From Euclidia mi (taxonomy: Eukaryota; Arthropoda; Insecta; Lepidoptera; Erebidae): 64,000 bases of DNA. The notes under the pieces were generated by a model that was given only the letters and a program-made list of their open reading frames with translations, was not told the origin of the DNA and searched no databases. Positions 36,484 through 47,822 of this stretch are shown piece after piece. The stretch spans positions 12,124,973-12,188,972 of the forward strand of contig OX123185.2 of assembly GCA_944739405.2 (NCBI GenBank). The letters run 5' to 3'. The position numbers and the translations under genes are program-made. How positions within the stretch are numbered: the stretch's first letter is position 1; each line of letters opens with the position of its first letter.

Positions 36484-37455
36484 TGTTGCGGCTATTGCCT
36501 CACAAATCTTCATCGTCAACTACCTGATAATATATTTTTGTCAGGTGTTTGCGAACTCCGCGTCACACTATTAACCCTTAAATGGTTTCGGGGTCAAAAT
36601 TGACCCCAAAGCTTCATATTTTTAATCACACCTTTTCAGTAAAAGCACCTACACTCTTGCGCATCGGGGTTATCTCATTACGCCGCGGAGTGCGGTGGGT
36701 GAAGGACGCGCGACACTTAACTGCTACTGAGAACGGAGATATGTACACTGCTGGGGTCAAATTTGACCCCGATACCGGAAGTGTACATTTTATTGTATGA
36801 TTTATGTCGTAATGTTTCACTATTTTATACTTAATTTATATATAATTTTTACGTGACGGTGAAATCTCACAGCTTTTGGAAGACCAAAACGAAGAATCTG
36901 GCTCCGAATTAATTCAGGACGCCACAATAGATGCTTGTGACCAGAAAATTATCAGCGTTTTTGAGGAACAAATAGATTAATTGTTTTAGATTGTCATTTT
37001 TTTTTTATTATTCGTGTTCTCATAGGAAGTTCCTATTTTTTATTATATTAGTTATATACCAAAACGAATACAAAATGTTTTCTTGTATTATTTTTATTTT
37101 TATATATAAATACGAATACCTAAAGTAGAGTCTTGTCAAATAAGAAGATACTACCTGTTTTATTTATTAAATATGTGATCTCTTGTTATGTGTATGTATT
37201 GTAAGTCCGTTTTACCTAAATAAAAAGAAAATTTATAATGTACAGTTGTATCATTTTATATTACTGTGTACTAATATCTGGGGTCAATTTTGACCCCTAT
37301 ACCACTTACGTTGCCTTTTTTAGCGAAACCAGCTAAGGGTTAATTGTCAATTTCATTCCGCTACCGATACTCTTATTGTAAGCACGATTTGTAATAAACC
37401 GTAAATTTTGTAATTGCACTTTGATTAAGCCCCAGTGTATACGCAAAATATACAT
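36484..37455 (+). repeat. BEL/Pao 5' LTR, split by insertion
   Basis: Begins TGTTGCGGCTATTGCC and matches the 3' LTR start at 47204 for about 90 bp. The 765-bp piggyBac-like element plus its 4-bp TTAA duplication lies inside, so the LTR proper is about 200 bp. The right limit is inferred from tggtggtccatg at 37458, which could be the tRNA primer-binding site (starts TGG). Confidence 0.7.
36575..37339. mobile_element. Nonautonomous piggyBac-like element in LTR
   Basis: Flanked by TTAA on both sides (36571-36574 and 37340-37343). Inverted ends are CCCTTAAATGGTTTCG and CCCTTAGCTGGTTTCG, which fits the CCC-starting ends and TTAA target of piggyBac. The 18-bp palindrome ggggtcaaaattgacccc (with AAA/TTT variants) occurs three times: at 36590, 36752 and 37279. 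36870-36980 encodes a short acidic segment ending in a stop (LLEDQNEESGSELIQDA...), perhaps a transposase remnant. Confidence 0.85.
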
Positions 37456-38316
37456 AATGGTGGTCCATGAGGGGAATTAAAAAGTAAGAAAACCAGTATA
37501 AGAAGGAAAAGCAAGAAAATCGGACAAGAAATCTGACTAACACGTCATCGGCAAAATTGATGAGCGTTCTTATTTGGCGTGATTGAAGATTGAAGAAGGG
37601 GTTCAAGATCCAAGGTGCAGTCAGAATCATCTACGAGTTCAGGCTGAAGCGGGCAGTGGTTCAGCGAAAGAATCACATCGCTCATCGAACTTCTGTGAAA
37701 TCAGATAAGTGCCCTTTCCTTCCTATTTTCCTAATCTTCGCATATATCCCATCCAAATTCCTTTAAATATTGTTCTTAGTTATTGAAAATCGAATTCATT
37801 TGTGCAAACAAGGTTTTTAAATAGGTTTATAAGTTTAAATTTCTTCAAAATTGCATCATCATTTTATATTTTTTCAACCTAACTACGAGAAAAAATCATT
37901 TTTTCTTTGTTGAATAATTAGCTACATTTTTTGCAAGTCATTGATCACAACGTTACTTTACGTTAATTGAACGTTAGTTAATTTCAATTTGAATAATTAT
38001 TCTTAACTAAAGAGTACAAAACCCTACGTTTCATATTATTTAAAGGTACCTAATTTAAAAACCAAGGTCGCTTACGTTTTCCTAGTTCGGCAATTATAAA
38101 CAGGTACTTAAATATTAACGCCGATAATTTCAGATTGTAATCTGCGCCGAGCTGAGTGCATTATCTTGCCATCTGCAATCAGCTGTGCGAGCGTAACCGG
38201 TTTCCGGCTGCCAGGTGTCGTCGAGTCAAGGAGCGTGAGCCATTCTTTTGTTTATTTATTACTCACTTGTTTTGATAACTTATTGAACTTAATATTTTAA
38301 TTCGTGTGTACTCACA
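37456..38316 (+). other. BEL/Pao 5' leader
   Basis: Untranslated region from the presumed primer-binding site to the gag start. 38130-38240 is GC-richer (gccgagctgagtgc, ccggtttccggctgccaggt) and could be structured packaging or leader RNA, which is an inference. Confidence 0.45.
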
Positions 38317-40206
38317 ATGCCTAACGAATCTGTAGATAAATGTCGTTTAAAGGATTTAGTTGTGAAAAGGTCGTCTATTAAAGGACAGATAACAAAATTT
38401 AAGAATTATTTAAGTAGCATTACGGATCTCACCGAACTGAACACCATACAAATTACTGAGTTAAAGTTAAAACTTGCAAAATTCGAGGCATTGTCGGTTC
38501 GAGCTGACGACTTGCAAAGTGAGATTGAGGTCTTAAATTCAGGTAATTTGGCATCTGAAATTGATAAACGCGAAAGTATCGAGTGCGACATTATTGTTAA
38601 CATTGCCACTGCGAAAAGTTTAGTAGATACATTTTCAAAAATCGAATGTGGTTCCATTCATGATAATTCTTGTTGTTCGGATCATCATGCAACTGGCGTA
38701 AAATTACCTCAAATCCAAATAGCCAAGTTTGACGGTTCTTATTTCCGATGGTTGGAATTCCGTGACACCTTTGAGAATTTGATACACAAGAATGCACATA
38801 TAACATCTATTCAGAAGTTCCATTATCTTATATCCTATCTAGAAGGTGACGCCGCGATAATTATTTCGAACCTTGAGGTATCAACCGCGAATTATACGGA
38901 AGCATGGAAATTTCTTTGTATTCGTTATAATAATAAAATAATCCTAATCAATCATCACTTTAATTCGTTAGTTAACATAAAACAACTCACACGTGAATCC
39001 GAGAGGTCTTTGAGATTTTTAGTTGACCATGTCACAAAAAACTTGCGTGCCTTGGCCAGTTTAGGACAACCCACGGACCAATGGGATGGTCTACTTATTT
39101 TTATATTGTCTCAAAAGTTAGACAGTAATAATGCAGTAAAGTGGGAAGAATATATTAAGCATGTAGATGAAGATACCCCAACGTTGGAACAGTTCTATAA
39201 GTTTATGACTGACCGCGCAGATGTTTTAATGTCATTAAATCGCAATAAGCAAGATAGCAGTCAGCCCAAATGTAATACAGTTGGTGGGCGCACCAGTTCT
39301 ACTGCAGTAAATAATAATAATTAAAAACGTCCCGGTCAAAATACTTATACAAAATCATTTGCTGTTTCTAATAATAGATTAAATAAAGCTAAAAATAATA
39401 ATAATAGTTCCAATACCTATTTATGTGTTGTTTGTAACGATAATCACAGAATTTTTGATTGTCCCACCTTTAAAGCAAAGGGGATAGATGAAAAAATGTC
39501 AGATGTTAATAAATATAAGCTGTGTGTTAACTGCCTTAAACAAGGACATCATGTAGGAGCATGTCGCATGGGACCGTGCCGTGAGTGCAATAAAAGGCAC
39601 CATAGTTTGCTGCACCGCCCTACGGCAAGCACTGATATTAATAATCTTGTAGCGGTAGACGAGCCTAGTCGTAATAATGATGAAACGATTGCGAGTTTTT
39701 CAAGACGAAACTCGAGTCAAATACTTTTATCAACGGCTATGATTGAAGTCTCGAATCCATTGACCCAGCAAAAGGAGCAAGTTCGAGCGCTGCTTGATTG
39801 CGGCAGCCAATCATCCTTTATTTCAAAGGCATTAAAGGATAGGCTTCTAGTAAAATGTATACCAATTGACTCGTTAAAGGTCGTAGGAATTGGAAACACA
39901 ATTTCGTCTCACATCGCCGAAAGTTGCAATGTGCGAATCAAATCTCTAGATCATAAATACAAAGCAAATTGTAATTGTCTTGTTTTAAAGGAATTAACTG
40001 GCGTAATACCAAAATACCCAGTCAATATTAATACATTGAATTTGCCCAAAAATATTGTACTAGCTGATCCTACATTTGGTCACCCTGCACCTGTAGACGT
40101 CTTGATCGGTGTCGATCTATTTTTGGACATCCTAGGTGACGAGCAGCGTTCCCTAGGTCCACAAAATCCAATGGATTATATCTGGGTCTATAAATTCATA
40201 CGCTAG
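38317..40206 (+). pseudogene. BEL/Pao gag-protease with internal stop
   Basis: The ATG at 38317 opens gag: a coiled N-terminus (KRSSIKGQITKFKNYLSSI) followed by the DUF1759-type core LPQIQIAKFDGSYFRWLEFR and YLEGDAA. A single TAA at 39322-39324 interrupts it; the same frame continues with zinc-knuckle cysteines (CVVCNDNHRIFDC, LCVNCLKQGHHVGAC, CRECNKRHHSLLH). The aspartic protease is at about 39750-40140 (LLDCGSQSSFISKAL; the family usually has D-S/T-G, here DCG). IGVDLFLDILG matches the second protease strand. A frameshift near 40150-40190 leads into the pol linker (SNKNTYCNKV, SKFWELEEVP). Confidence 0.85.
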
Positions 40207-40357
40207 TAATAAAAATACTTACTGCAATAAAGTAATTGCGTCAAATCATAATGATATTGAAAATTCATTAAGCAAATTCTGGGAATTAGAAGAGGTTCCC
40301 ATAAAACGTGTAATGAGCGAAGAGGATAAGATTTGCGAAGAACATTTTGTCACTCAC

Positions 40358-41094
40358 AATCGTTGCGAAATCACACAATTCTTTCTCACCCCACATTACA
40401 AACACCGACAAGCTATTAATGTTTAGCGATGAGATAGGTAAAAACATGAGCCATTTGTTGAGGCAAAGGACAGGTATGACTATTACTAACTTATGTATGC
40501 CTGGAGCAAGCTTTTCTCAGATAATGCAATCAATTTTATCTAAATCATACTGTCCTGAATCAACAATAATTATATTTATTGGGAGAAGAGGAAATGCAAA
40601 TATTAATTTAATAAAGAGATATTTTGACCAATTACTGAATTTAAAAGTTAAAAAAATTCTGTTACTTGCTTTTCCTTACAGTAAGCTGTTGCCACAAGCT
40701 GAAAATGATTATAGATTTAAGATTAATTCCAAATTACATACCATGATATGTTATAATAATTTAATTGACATTATTGACTCTAATGCTCTAATTAGAAATT
40801 TTTATTTGACATATGATAATTATTATATATCACAATTTTATAAAAGACAAATAGCATCCTCGCTAGCTTATTGTATTAATAACACAGCCAAGGTCTTGGC
40901 TAACCACACTGCTTTTATTGAGCAGTCAAATTTGACATGCAATATAAGCTTGGAATCCGTTCCCAATTCTTTAAATTGAATTCTGAGACCATAGAGTCAA
41001 TCTCTGGCAATATATTTAATAAAACATTGAATTCTGTACCTAGTTTAAGTGACAAAAATACAACTCCATCAACCTTACCTACAAAAAATAATTA
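40358..41094 (+). pseudogene. LINE ORF1, SGNH/esterase-like C-terminal part
   Basis: About 205 codons in one frame to 40979; a frameshift near 40975 restores a C-terminal tail ending NKTLNSVPSLSDKNTTPSTL and a stop at 41094. The motif order DKLLMFSDEIGKNMSHLL, NLCMPGASFSQIM and IIIFIGRRGNANINLI fits blocks I, II and III of SGNH (GDSL-like) hydrolases, known in CR1-type LINE ORF1 proteins. The block-I serine is replaced by the FSDE context, so esterase activity is doubtful. The PHD or zinc-finger N-terminus of such proteins is missing, consistent with 5' truncation. Confidence 0.55.
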
Positions 41095-41102
41095 AAAAAA
41101 TT

Positions 41103-42520
41103 GTATCAGCCTGGTGCATCAAAATATACAAGGGTTGATGGGTAAGGAGTTAGAATTGGAATTGTTTATGAACTGTAACAATATTGATATTTTATGCATT
41201 ACAGAACATTGGCTAAGAAGCCATCAGTTCATATTCAATTTCAATAACCACCAGGTTGCAAGCTCGTTTAGTAGAGAAAACTTTATCCATGGTGGCTCGT
41301 TAATCATAGTGAGCAAATTTCTAAAATATAAAGAAAGGACTGACATTGTGAGCCTCTCTGTTGAGCGAGTATTAGAAATCACATGTGTTGAGTTTGAGCA
41401 GTTCATTGTTATGAGTGTATACAAACCTCCATGTGCACCATTTGAAAGTTTTTTAGTTATTATGGAGGATGCCCTTAGCAAAGTTTGTAATTGCTGTAAA
41501 ACTGTTGCTATTTGTGGAGATTTTAACGTTAACATATTAGAAAAATGCTCTTCGACTATCAAATTTTTAAATATATTTAAGTCATACAATTTATGTCATA
41601 ATTTTTATGAACCAACTAGAGTGACTGCCACAAGTGGTACTTGTATTGATAATATATTTACTAATATAAAACCGTTACACAAATCTTTGATTAATATGCT
41701 TCAGTCAGATCACAGTGGGCAGTTAATCTGTTGTCCAAGAAAATGCCCGAAAGTACAGAGAAAAATTATTAAATATATACCGATAAATGAAAATCGACTT
41801 AAAACTTTTAAAGACAATTTATCTCGAAAAATGCGTTGGTTGCCTCATCATGACCATCCGGATCAGTTATATAGCTCTTTGTTTGACTTGATTAATGACG
41901 AATTTCAGACTGTATTTACATCCAAAAAATTAAATGTAACTGACCGTCTGATGTTTAGTGATTGGGCAACTGAAGGTATTCATAAAAGCCGGATTAGGTT
42001 ATATGAACTGTATGATGAAAAAGCTTATAATAATAGTCAGAAGTTTATTAATTATGTAAAAAAATATTCCAAAATATTTAGACAAGCTTGTAGTACAGCA
42101 AAATCTATTTATTTGAGAAATAGAATAAAATTATCAGAAAACACTAAAAAGGCTACCTGGAATGTCATCAACAATGAAACTGGCAGAGCCAAAGCACGAA
42201 GCCGTGACTTCTTATTAAATATCAATAATGTGAGTGTTGCAGAGGACCTGGAAGTAGCGACAGAATTTGAGAAGTTTTTTTCTAATATACCTATAATAAC
42301 AACAGGGTCGCTCGACTCATCTTCCATGTCTGCTGAAATGCTTCTTAGGGACTGCGTGCCAGAATGTGGTGCAGCCTTTGAATTTACCGTTGTGACTACT
42401 AAAGATGTTATTTATCAATTTAAAACTATAAATATGAACTGTTTCATCCATTATTACCATAATAGCTCCACATCTTGCAACAGTGTTCAATGGTTGCGTC
42501 GCTTCTGGCATATTTCCTGA
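41103..42520 (+). pseudogene. LINE ORF2, endonuclease part
   Basis: Starts about LVHQNIQGLMGKELELELF (the ATG at 41141 is one candidate). AP endonuclease motifs: DILCITEHWL, HGGSLIIV, VMSVYKPPCAPFE, AICGDFNVNIL, CIDNIFTNIKP and MLQSDHSGQ. The linker with KATWNVINNETGR follows. Near 42435 a deletion and frameshift remove the K-T-x-D-x-W block before the RT; the open frame then runs into noise to 42520. Confidence 0.85.
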
Positions 42521-43894
42521 TTTAATGAAATATAGTAAAGTTATACCTTTATTTAAATTTGGCGACACATCAGACCCTTCTAATTTTCGACCTATTTCTG
42601 TATTGCCAACGCTTAGTAAAATTTTTGAAAAATTAATACTTAGTCAATTGCTTGGTTATTTTAACAGACATAATCTTCTTCACAAGAAACAGTTCGGATT
42701 CACGAGGGGTCGTTCAACTACTGACGCAGGAGTAGAGTTACTCAAAAGTATATTTACAGCTTGGGAGAAGTCGCAAGATGCTTTAGGATTTTTTTGCGAC
42801 TTGTCCAAAGCCTTTGATTGTGTACATCGTGATACTCTGGTCAGGAAATTATATCATTATGGCATTAGGAACAAAGCTCTTAATCTCCTGGTTTCTTATT
42901 TGGGCAACAGAATCCAGAAGGTTCAGATTAATGATAAGACATCGCCAGGTTCTGCCTTAAAAATGGGCGTCCCGCAGGGTTCAATACTCGGACCATTTCT
43001 ATTTTTGATCTATATCAACGATTTACCCTATTACGTAAAGAACAATCATGAGATTGTGTTGTTCGCGGATGACACCTCTTTAATTTTTAATATTAAAAGA
43101 CAACAGAGTAATTTTGACGAAGTAAACAACGCACTCTCTAAAGTTGTTAATTGGTTTAATGTAAATAATTTATTACTCAATGATAAGAAAACTAAACTCT
43201 TACAATTCTCCATGCCCAATGTTAAACGGATGGAAACCAATGTACAACTGAAGGAAACCAGAATTGAGCCCGTCGGGACAACCTTATTTCTAGGTATTAT
43301 GCTTGATTCCAGACTTCAATGGGGTCCGCATATAGAAAGACTTTCGGGAAAACTTAGTTCTGCAGCTTATGCGGTTAAGACAATTAGACGTCTCACAGAT
43401 ATAGAAACAGCTCGAATGGTCTATTTCAGCTACTTTCATAGTATTATGTCATATGGGATTCTTCTCTGGGGGAATGCTGCAGACCTTGACACAATATTCG
43501 TTCTGCAGAAAAGAGCAATAAGGGGTATTTACAACCTCGGTCCTCGTGTTTCTCTAAGAGAAAAGTTCAGTGAGATAGGCATTCTAACTGTTGCTTCGCA
43601 ATATATATACGAGAATTTGTTATATGTCCACAAGAACATTGACACATTTAGTAAAAAAGTGATCTACACACTGTTAATACTAGACATAAGAATAATCTTA
43701 TAGTTCATAGCACCCGCCTCCACAAAATAAGTAGCTGTTTTATGGGGCAGTGTATACGCTTTTATAACAAGCTCCCTCTTAATATAAGAAATTTATCTAT
43801 AAATAAATTCAAAATTATTGTTAAAACTACACTGTGTTTAAAAGCATATTATAAAATTACTGATTATATAGGCGGTAAAAATGCTTGGGATTGA
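42437..43894 (+). pseudogene. LINE ORF2, reverse transcriptase part
   Basis: RT begins at about SSIITIIAPHLATVFNG, then FPDLMKYSKVIPLFKFGD, SNFRPISVLPTLSKIFEK, KQFGFTRGRSTTDAGVELL, FCDLSKAFDCVHRDTLV (motif A), MGVPQGSILGPFLFLIYIND (B') and VLFADDTSLI (C). C-terminal LSGKLSSAAYAVKTIRRL and SYGILLWGNAAD. After a frameshift near 43665 the tail ends GGKNAWD-stop at 43892-43894. All catalytic aspartates are kept, so only the frameshifts disable it. Confidence 0.85.
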
Positions 43895-44024
43895 GCAGCT
43901 CTAATTCAACACAAAAATATAAATGATGTATAAACTGAAAAAAAAATATTTGACTTTTCGTAAGCACTTTAAAAAGTTTACACGAAATAAATAATCTAAA
44001 AATAAAAAAAAAATAAAAAAACGG

Positions 44025-45110
44025 GCAGATTTTGTGTAAATCTACCACTAAAGGACACTCCAGACTGCTTCGGAGATACTTATAGCTTAGCTAAAAGGCG
44101 GTTACATTATTTAGTAAAACGTTTCAGAAAAAATCCACTGTTAAAATCTGAATATGCAGAATTTATTAAAGAATATGCCGAATTAGGTCGTCTCTCCTTA
44201 GCTAGCGAGATACAAGGTCCGTCGTATTATTTGTGTCATCATGCCGTATTAAACCAAGAAAGTGAGTCGACTAAGTTACGTGTAGTTTTTGACGGGTCCG
44301 CACCGTCCACGTCAGGTTATGCCCTTAACGATATTTTAATGGTAGGTCCGACCCTCCAAGATTCTCTCTTTGCTATATTAATCCGTGCTAGACAATACAA
44401 GTACCTCCTGACTGGAGATATTGAGAATTTTTTCAGGCAAGTTTCAGTAGCTGAAAAGGACCGTTGTTTACAGCGTATTCTATGGAGGGAGAACGAATCG
44501 CAACTTATAAAGGCTTACGACTTAAAAACATTCACTTATGGTACCGCAAGCGCTACCTACCTTAGCACACGTTGCCTATGGCAACTGGGTGAGGAACAAA
44601 ATGATGATATCATTAAACGCATCATCCAAAAGGATTTTTTTGTGGATGATTTAATTACGGGCGCTGATAACGAACATGATTTACGTTACATTCAACTGTG
44701 TCTCACAAGCTTTAAAAAATGGCTGTCTTAATTTAAGGAGGTATAAAAGTAATGATCCATCCATTTTTGAGAATCTTAAATTAAATCAAAGCAACTTAAC
44801 AATTAGCGAATCATCAAGTACTCTTGGTCTTGGATGGACACCATCTAGTGACACGTTATTCTTTCCCATTAAAGGCTTTACGCTTGATAATCAAGCAACT
44901 ATCACAAAATGATTTGTTATGTCAAATTCTTTTAAAATTTTCGACCCTATAGGAATCCTCAGTCCGGTTATTATTCAGCCTAAAATCATATTGCAAAGGA
45001 TGTGGTAACAAAAATTAGATTGGGACGAACCGGTCACCGAAGATTTAAGGGACGATTGACTAAAGTTTACTGATAATCTAAAATATTTACATAAGTTTCA
45101 GATTCCTAGA
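44025..45110 (+). pseudogene. BEL/Pao reverse transcriptase
   Basis: Resumes BEL pol with LKDTPDCFGDTYSLAKRR, YYLCHHAVLNQESESTKLRV, VFDGSAPSTSGYALND and LTGDIENFFRQV (motif A). KDFFVDDLITGA holds the catalytic F-V-D-D motif. A frameshift near 44725 moves the frame; stops at 44910-44912 and near 45007 and 45059 interrupt the connection (FDPIGILSPVIIQPK, KLDWDEPVTEDL) to RNase H. Confidence 0.85.
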
Positions 45111-45656
45111 TTAGTGTTATGTGACAAGCCTGAATTTATAGAATTGCACTCATTTAGTGATGCGTCTCAATGTGCTTATGGTGCATGCATTTATTTAAAA
45201 TCAGTAAATGCTAATGGTGACAGCACTATAAAGCTATTATGCGCTAAGTCAAAGGTATCGCCTATAAAACCAACGACAATACCGGGCCTTGAGTTATGTG
45301 CGGCACTATTGTCCGCTAAACTTTGTAAATCAGTTATAGATTCACTCCGGCGACGGCCGGGAAGGTTGGTACACTGGTGTGATTCCAGTGTCGTTCTGAG
45401 TTGGATAAACAGTGATCCAACAAAATTAAAAATGTTCGTAGCGAATCGTGTCTGTGAAATAGTTGAACTAACGAAGGCGTCTTCGTGGCGTTATGTGCCC
45501 ACTGCAATGAACCCTGCAGATTTAATATCTAGGGGAGTAGATGCAAAAAATTTGATGTCCATGGATTTATGGTGGTCAGGCCCTAGCTTTTTACGTGGAA
45601 ATGAATCTAAATGGCCACTGTTAAAGGAATGTAACCGTAATGTCTACCCGAATTAA
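45111..45656 (+). pseudogene. BEL/Pao RNase H
   Basis: ELHSFSDASQCAYGACIYLK contains the first RNase H aspartate, TTIPGLELCAALLSAKLCKS the glutamate, and VHWCDSSVVLSWI the second aspartate. PTAMNPADLISRGVDAKNLM and DLWWSGPSFL close the domain. A one-base shift near 45645 separates it from the integrase frame. Confidence 0.85.
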
Positions 45657-47161
45657 AGGCATTCACGTCAATAGCTGTTAGTAATAATTTAATAAACTTT
45701 GATAATTTTACATCATATGATAAACTTCGGAAACTGATTGCGCATTGTCGGCGATTCATATATAACATGAAGCATCCGAATGACAAACGTGTAGGCATAC
45801 TTACAGCAGATGAGCTGCTGGAAGCATTTCATTTATTATGCGTTATCGTCCAGCGCGAGTCTTTCCCTACAGAATACGATTTACTAGTCAGAGGTAAACA
45901 GTTGCCGGCCCGAAGCAAAATATTAGCATTGTCTCCGTTTTTAGATAAAGATAACTTAATTCGTGTCGGTGGACGCATAAATGCATCCGCGTGTAATTTT
46001 GAAAAGTGGCATCCAATACTTTTGCACGCTGCGCATAAATTAACCAAATGGTATTGTATTAAAGAACATGTTGTAAATTTGCACGCAGGTCCCCAATTGT
46101 TGTTAGCAACAGTAAGGGAAACAGTTTGGCCTGTCAATGGTAAACAGCTGGCCAGGCGGACAGCTAACAACTGCGTACGATGCAGGCGTCTAAGTGGCAA
46201 AACGCTGTGCCCGAAAATGGATGACTTACCTTCACAGCGCGTTAACCCAGATTTTCCATTTTTATCCGTTGGTTTGGATTTTGCTGGACCTTTTTTAATT
46301 CTTAACCGTAAAGGGCGAGGAAGTCGCTTAGTAAAATGTTACATGCGTCTTTTTGTGTGTTTACGTTACAAGTGCGAGAGAGAGAATTTAGAGGCAGTTA
46401 GCGATTTAAGTAAAGATGCATTTGTGATGACGCTAAAAAGGTTTATTGCACGTAGAGGAAAACCATCGGAAATATTTAGTGATAATGGTCGTAATTTTGT
46501 CGCTGCCACGAAGGAGATAGGCGATTTTATTAAACAAAATACAGAACCTATATCTGATTTTGCAAGTCTGCAGGGTATTAAGTTCAACTTTATATCTTCT
46601 TACGCTCCTCACTTCGGTGGCATTTGGGAAGCCGGTGTCAAATCGGCTAAATACCACATCAAACGGGTTATTGGCAATAGTAATTTAACATTCGAAGAAA
46701 TCATAACTTTGTTTGCACAAGTGGAGGCCATTCTCAAAAGCCGTCCCTTGTGTCCTTTATCATCTAGTCCTAATGACCTCCTCTTCTTATCCCCAGGGCA
46801 CTTCATCATAGGACGGCCGTTAACTGCGCTGCCCTTACCAGCCTTGGAAAATAATGATGTCAACCAACGAGACAGATATAAATGCCTCGAAACAATACGG
46901 CAACATTTCTGGCAGAGGTGGCAGAAAGAGTATTTGTCGGAGCTGCAGCAGCGAACAAAGTGGCGCAAAGGAAATGCTCAGCTCAACGTGGGCGATATGG
47001 TACTGTTGGCAGAAGATAATACGCCTCCACTAAGCTGGCGTCTGGGTCGAGTTCTGCGGCTGTTTCCTGGACCAGATGGAGTGGCACGAGTCGCTGAAAT
47101 CAAAACTCCGCGAGGCTGCGTTCGTCGTCCGTTCACCCGCCAGTCCACTGCCTACCGCTGA
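45640..47161 (+). pseudogene. BEL/Pao integrase, long intact frame
   Basis: From PELKAFTSIAVSNNL the frame is open for about 500 codons to a stop at 47159-47161. Zinc-binding HHCC: H in HAAHKLTKWY, H in EHVVNLHAG, and CVRC. DDE core: FLSVGLDFAGPF (D), IFSDNGRNFVAA (D) and HFGGIWEAGVKSAK (E). The C-terminal domain has PGHFIIGRPLTALP and GDMVLLAEDNTPP..WRLGRV, as in BEL integrases. This is the only pol domain without a visible lesion. Confidence 0.9.
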
Positions 47162-47203
47162 GGAACTAAATGCTTGAAAGGAACCTTTCAAGGGCCGGGA
47201 AAT

Positions 47204-47292
47204 TGTTGCGGCTATTGCCTCACAAATCATCATCGTCAATTACCTGCTAATAGATTTTGTCAGGCGTTTGCGAACTCCGCGCCACGTCATAA
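47204..47292 (+). repeat. BEL/Pao 3' LTR remnant
   Basis: Begins tgttgcggctattgcctcac after a purine-rich tract (aagggccgggaaa at 47190-47202). Similarity to the 5' LTR continues to about cgccacgtc and then stops, so the LTR is truncated or recombined. About 6-8 differences from the 5' LTR are visible in 90 bp, which suggests an old insertion. Confidence 0.75.
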
Positions 47293-47491
47293 TTATTCCA
47301 AAATCGTGTTTTGAATGATGAATGTAAACTTTCTTCCAAATTAACATAAACACCATTTTCAATATTTCCCTAAAATAAACGGTTTTAAGGTTCCCTAAAC
47401 GCAATGTATGCGCTACAAGCCATCAGCTGCGCTGTAGGCGAGGACATTACCCTCGGCCGCGCGACCACGTGATCATAAACTGCCGCCGTTA

Positions 47492-47819
47492 GGGCGGTTT
47501 CAGATTAGCGTTTTATACGCGCGTATAAACTCGTTTTTGGAAGCGCATGTAGGCCTGTATAGGCGCGCCCTTTGGCACACGCGCAACTCGTACGAGCGTT
47601 GACGCGCTTCTAAGCTCGTATAAGCTTGAGCCGTCAGAGTCCATGTTGACACTGACACGATGTCTCTACCGTTTCGAGCGAACATACCGAAATATGCCCG
47701 TTTATGCGAGTCCGATTTTTTGAAGCGCGTATACATTACGCGCTTCAAAGTGCGCGCGCGTGTAAGCGCGTATGCTGAAACGATCGTATACAGAAAAATA
47801 CGCTAATCTGAAACCGCCT
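47492..47819. mobile_element. Harbinger-like MITE
   Basis: Ends are GGGCGGTTTCAGATTAGCGT and (complement) AGGCGGTTTCAGATTAGCGT, nearly perfect 20-bp inverted repeats. TTA flanks both sides (47489-47491 and 47820-47822), the PIF/Harbinger target pattern. The interior is full of tacgcgcgtata-type CG-rich palindromes. Short open frames inside are antisense noise. Confidence 0.7.
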
Positions 47820-47822
47820 TTA

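Larger units (their letters stand above)
40358..44024 (+). mobile_element. Two-ORF LINE nested in BEL/Pao pol
   Basis: It begins within BEL sequence after EEHFVTH (near 40357) and ends with aataaaaaaaaaataaaaaa before cgggcagattttgtgtaaat, where the BEL frame resumes (GRFCVNLPLKDTPDC). The element has a 5'-truncated ORF1 with an SGNH-like region, then an endonuclease-RT ORF2. ORF2 has a frameshift/deletion near 42435 and another frameshift near 43665. It is the same clade as the fragment at 5640-7325. Confidence 0.85.
36484..47292 (+). mobile_element. BEL/Pao LTR retrotransposon, nested and degraded
   Basis: A gag-pol LTR element in plus orientation: 5' LTR (36484-37455), leader, gag, protease, RT, RNase H, integrase and a remnant 3' LTR. 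It is interrupted by a piggyBac-like element in the 5' LTR and a LINE in pol. The gag-pol reading frame holds at least one nonsense codon (39322) before the first frameshift (about 40150-40190), then further frameshifts near 44725 and 45645 and stops near 44910, 45007 and 45059. Both LTRs start tgttgcggctattgcctcac. It cannot make a functional polyprotein. No envelope frame is present. Confidence 0.9.

Noticed and set aside
36582..36820. Frames of 64-72 codons on both strands
   Set aside because: They come from the palindromic ends of the piggyBac-like element.
42109..42568. Minus-strand frames of 72 and 83 codons
   Set aside because: Antisense shadows of the LINE ORF2.
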